Below are positions 61,302-64,000 of a DNA stretch of 64,000 nucleotides, piece by piece. The translations under genes were made by a program, and so were the position numbers. This DNA comes from Vreelandella jeotgali Hwa (lineage in GTDB: Bacteria > Pseudomonadota > Gammaproteobacteria > Pseudomonadales > Halomonadaceae). The stretch's first letter is position 1, and each line of letters starts with the position of its first letter. The notes under the pieces were generated by a model that did not search any database, was not told the origin of the DNA, and saw only the letters and a program-made list of their open reading frames with translations. The stretch covers positions 57,843 through 121,842 of the forward strand of contig NZ_AMQY01000003.1 of assembly GCF_000334215.1 (NCBI RefSeq), in the 5' to 3' direction.

Positions 61302-61901
61302 ATGACGGCTTTGCGCTTCCGCCGCCTGACCGCCGCCGACATACCCGCTGCCAGTGAGCTGTTGGGTCTGGGCATGCGCGATAACCCTACCCACGTCCAG
61401 GCGTTCGGCGATGATCCCGAGCGTCGCCGGTGCGCGCTGACCGCGATGTTCGCCCCCTTTATGCACCGTCAGGCGGTCAACGGCGTGGTGTTGGGTGCTT
61501 TTATCGACGGTGAACTGGTAGGCGTGGCCGGCCTGTCGCTGCCCGGCTGTTGCCAGCCGGCGCTGATGGACAAGTTACGCGCCCTTCCGGCCCTTTTCGC
61601 GGCCAGCGGCCCGCGTGGCCTGTGGCGCGTCTATTGCTGGACGCGAATCTGGAAAAAACGCGATGCCCAAATACCCCGCCACGGCCATCTGGGGCCGCTG
61701 GCGGTGGCGCCAAAGCACCAGGGTCAGGGCATCGGCAGCGCGTTAATGCAGCGCCTGTGCGATGAGCTAAGCGCACGCCGGCTGGTCGGCTATCTGGAAA
61801 CCGACCTTGCCGCCAACGTCCGGCTTTATCGGCGCTTTGGTTTCAATGTCATTGCATGTGAGTTAGTTATGGGTGTAACACATTGGTTCATGGAGTTATG
61901 A
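61302..61901 (+). CDS. GNAT-family N-acetyltransferase
   Basis: A 199-residue acetyltransferase with acetyl-CoA motif PKHQGQGIGSALMQRL (about residue 140). ATG at 61302 is preceded by AGAGAG; a TTG at 61299 is possible. Codon use changes sharply in the last ~20 codons (from about 61845), becoming AT-rich (TTA, GTT, GTA, ACA), although the encoded protein GVTHWFMEL still fits the family end. This coincides with the edge of an AT-rich region. Substrate unknown. Confidence 0.82.
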   Translation: MTALRFRRLTAADIPAASELLGLGMRDNPTHVQAFGDDPERRRCALTAMFAPFMHRQAVNGVVLGAFIDGELVGVAGLSLPGCCQPALMDKLRALPALFAASGPRGLWRVYCWTRIWKKRDAQIPRHGHLGPLAVAPKHQGQGIGSALMQRLCDELSARRLVGYLETDLAANVRLYRRFGFNVIACELVMGVTHWFMEL

Positions 61902-61955
61902 TGCTATTGTGATTTCTATAGGTTGAAATTTATTTTACCACTATTATGAGTTTTG

Positions 61956-63728
61956 CTAATATTTAACATAATCAGGGTTCCATTTTTTCAGGCAGAATTT
62001 AATAATTTTAGCTTCTCTTTTTTCTATTGAGTCAATACTCCATTCACCGTTATCCAAGAATGTTTCCAGTTCGTTTTGTGTTTTGTAAGGTGCTTTTTTA
62101 AAGTGTTTAGAGTTTTTAGTTTTAATGTTTTTGTTGCCTTTGGATGAATTTGCTGAAGCGGGGTCAAATGTCAGGTTTCCAAGCCTGTGTATATGGTTAT
62201 CAAGAAAAGATTCGCTAATCTTGGGCAGTATGGCCTTGTTGTGAATGATGCCATGTTCTTCAGGATTTTGAGATGCTATATGCTCTACGGTTAGTCGTGT
62301 TTTGTGACCAGGGTTTCGATACTCTTTTTCTGACATGCTAGTGCATATAGGCTGCTCCGTCTGCCTCAAGAAGTTTTCGTATTTCCACATAAGATAGCTC
62401 ATATCCCTTGAGGACATGAACTGATAAAAATCTGTGTATTCCAAGTGCTCTTTGAACCTCTTTTTAGGTGAATAATGCCCTATAAGATCTGAAAGATGAT
62501 CAAAAAGTGGATCAAATTTTCCGGAAAAGTCACGAGCTTCTTTGAATAGCTTAGCCTGTCCGGTGTTGGATCTGTTCTGCTGCAGGGCAAAAATTCTAAA
62601 GCTAAATATTTCCAGTAATTGGCAAGCGGTGTCGAACTTTATTTTCTCCTTTGTTTTGTCAAACTTGAGGCATTTTAGCAAAAGCGGATTGAAGTTTCCT
62701 AGTCTTTCCAAGCAAGATAAGTCCCTGTAGCTGCTAGAATTGCTCCTCAAAAGGTCACGCATTATCCGGAAGCTTTCTTTGAGCTTCTTGCTAAAACTTT
62801 CTATAAAGTCTACTGCCTCCTTATTTGAACCCTGTTTAATAAGAGGGTTTAGCTTTTTGCGAATATACTGAACAGGATTTTGGTAGTCATCTTTGTCTTT
62901 CCATCTTTCAAATGCTATACAATGATATTGTAGGACAGTATCTTCATCTATCTTCCCATCAAACATCTCCAGGTCACGAAAAATATCTGTAAATCTTTGC
63001 TGTATTGATGTTAATCGGGTATCAACATCATCGTCTGCTGATAAATATATTTTATACATTAAAAAGCTTTTTATCTTTTCGAGGTTCGTTAATCCTTTAC
63101 CTCGATCATTTGTTGTTTCAAATATAAGCGTTGCCTCTGCGGAATCTTTTACAGAATAAGTTAAAACATTGGTGGATTCATCTACCTTTATTTTTAGGTT
63201 TATAAGGTCATTGGTTTCGTACTTTTTAAGTATTTCTGTGAAGTATCTCTTGGCTTTGAAAAGCCGGCGTTGTGAAGGTGTTTCTATAAACTGAGAACCA
63301 TCATCGTCATCGAGGATATAGGTTTGGAAGAAGTCGTCGTCGCTCGATATTGCTTGAAGCTTAGGTCTTTTTCGACTTTCTATATAAGTTTCATATGCCA
63401 AGTCTAGCCCGTTATCTTCATACTCCTCTTTTGAAAGCCTTTGACCAAGCTCATAAAGTAATGCCTTCATGAATATTATAACGGTAGTTATTCTTTGCTG
63501 GCCATCTACAATTTCTATTATGTCAAACCCGGACTTTTTTCCTCCTTTTTCCTGAAAAAGGATTGTTCCTAGAAAATAATATCTGTCCACAGACTGGTTT
63601 TCAATGTCTTCAATGAAGTCGGGGAGATGCTTTGAGTCTTCCCATGCGTAAGCACGCTGGTAGTTTGGTATTTTAAATATCTTTCTTCCATCAAAGAGCT
63701 CTTTTAGTTTCTTTTGGCCGTTTTCCAC
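61956..63728 (-). CDS. DUF262/DUF1524 protein (GmrSD-like putative restriction enzyme)
   Basis: A 590-residue protein, AT-rich and Lys/Asn/Ile-heavy, unlike its neighbours. The N-terminal DUF262 (ParB/Srx-like) domain has PNYQRAYAW at residues 21-29 and DGQQR at 75-79. The C-terminal DUF1524 HNH-type region has VEHI at 481-484, RLGNLTF near 515 and NSSKGNK near 527. This single-chain DUF262-DUF1524 build matches GmrSD-type modification-dependent (type IV) restriction enzymes and related phage-defence proteins. The start is a GTG at 63728 with AAGGA seven bases upstream. It is convergent with the GNAT gene. A defence role is inferred from domain class. Confidence 0.85.
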   Translation of the reverse strand: MENGQKKLKELFDGRKIFKIPNYQRAYAWEDSKHLPDFIEDIENQSVDRYYFLGTILFQEKGGKKSGFDIIEIVDGQQRITTVIIFMKALLYELGQRLSKEEYEDNGLDLAYETYIESRKRPKLQAISSDDDFFQTYILDDDDGSQFIETPSQRRLFKAKRYFTEILKKYETNDLINLKIKVDESTNVLTYSVKDSAEATLIFETTNDRGKGLTNLEKIKSFLMYKIYLSADDDVDTRLTSIQQRFTDIFRDLEMFDGKIDEDTVLQYHCIAFERWKDKDDYQNPVQYIRKKLNPLIKQGSNKEAVDFIESFSKKLKESFRIMRDLLRSNSSSYRDLSCLERLGNFNPLLLKCLKFDKTKEKIKFDTACQLLEIFSFRIFALQQNRSNTGQAKLFKEARDFSGKFDPLFDHLSDLIGHYSPKKRFKEHLEYTDFYQFMSSRDMSYLMWKYENFLRQTEQPICTSMSEKEYRNPGHKTRLTVEHIASQNPEEHGIIHNKAILPKISESFLDNHIHRLGNLTFDPASANSSKGNKNIKTKNSKHFKKAPYKTQNELETFLDNGEWSIDSIEKREAKIIKFCLKKWNPDYVKY

Positions 63729-64000
63729 TGGGCTGTCCTTTTGTTGCGATTTGATTTTTGGTTTCTTGAGCGGGATAGTTTTTAAAGATCCCTTTTAATA
63801 TTGGTCAATATTAATCATTTTTTAAATGTATCGTTACAGGTTCGCCAATCACCAAATTATTGCGTTTATGGTGCCATATGTGCAAGTTTTATTTGTTGAT
63901 TATGTGAATTAACTGTGACGATATATCATGTTGCAAGCCCGTTGGTAGTCGTATGCTTGCAAGTGCGCTTTTGCCAAAGCAATGATCAGTTTACCTATAA
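63729..64000. other. AT-rich non-coding edge upstream of the DUF262 gene
   Basis: No gene is apparent. It holds the DUF262 promoter region, a GGGAT/ATCCC inverted repeat (63772-63792) and a perfect 20-base palindrome (63795-63814). The AT-rich composition continues to the window edge, so the foreign segment probably extends outside. Confidence 0.6.
63795..63814 (-). promoter_or_regulatory. Perfect 20-base palindrome upstream of the DUF262 gene
   Basis: TTAATATTG and CAATATTAA are perfect 9-base arms around a 2-base centre (GT). It starts 67 bases upstream of the GTG start, and the sequence TTGACC within it could serve as a -35 element on the minus strand. A repressor or activator binding there would directly control the gene. 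Confidence 0.7.

Overview
The window is GC-rich bacterial chromosome, almost wall-to-wall genes, from a gammaproteobacterium. Gene content and order (atpIBEFHAGDC beside parAB-rsmG-mnmG and an origin-like region, rph/crc-like/pyrE synteny, Rep-type helicase) together with two Na+/H+ antiporter genes (NhaC and NhaD families) and an acidic calcium-loop protein suggest a halophile such as Halomonas or a close relative. That placement is inference from gene content, not from a marker-gene comparison. I recognise no tRNA, rRNA or CRISPR array.

Left part (1-7.4 kb): an NhaC-type antiporter cut by the window edge, a LysR regulator, and divergent from it a four-gene operon (aldehyde dehydrogenase, M19-type dipeptidase homologue, a 593-residue unknown protein, a DUF3726 protein) that looks catabolic but whose substrate I cannot name. 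From 7.4 to 12.7 kb a minus-strand group makes UDP-GlcNAc and recycles undecaprenyl carrier (uppP, apbE, glmU, glmS). Then a CDF metal exporter and MgtE follow.

Core part (15.7-28 kb): the complete nine-gene ATP synthase operon with a recognisable sigma70-like promoter and a strong terminator, then parB, parA, rsmG and mnmG, and a 707-base non-coding stretch with DnaA-box-like 9-mers and AT-rich tracts that I read as a candidate oriC. The expected mnmE-yidC-rnpA-rpmH-dnaA block does not follow it inside the window.

Middle part (28-40.3 kb): SDR oxidoreductase, polar amino-acid ABC importer, erpA, argC, ClC transporter, hemJ-thiD, hemL, rdgB-hemW and an OmpA-type lipoprotein. An IS3-family (IS150-like) element at 40361-41795 with a probable inactivating frameshift follows, then an EF-hand-like calcium-loop protein of unknown role and nhaD.

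Metal part (44.7-51 kb): a MerR regulator and divergent Zn/Cd/Pb P-type ATPase sharing a classic 19-bp-spacer MerR promoter, then a manganese-type ABC importer with MntR and a candidate MntR operator. After that come a cytochrome c5-like protein, rep, trmL, pyrE, a Crc-like protein with a degenerate ExoIII active site, rph and yicC.

Right edge (57.9-64 kb): an accessory region with HipBA, YnfA, a Fic protein, a GNAT acetyltransferase whose last codons turn AT-rich, and an AT-rich DUF262/DUF1524 protein resembling GmrSD-type modification-dependent restriction enzymes, preceded by a perfect 20-bp palindrome. This edge is the most likely place for a mobile defence locus that continues beyond the window.
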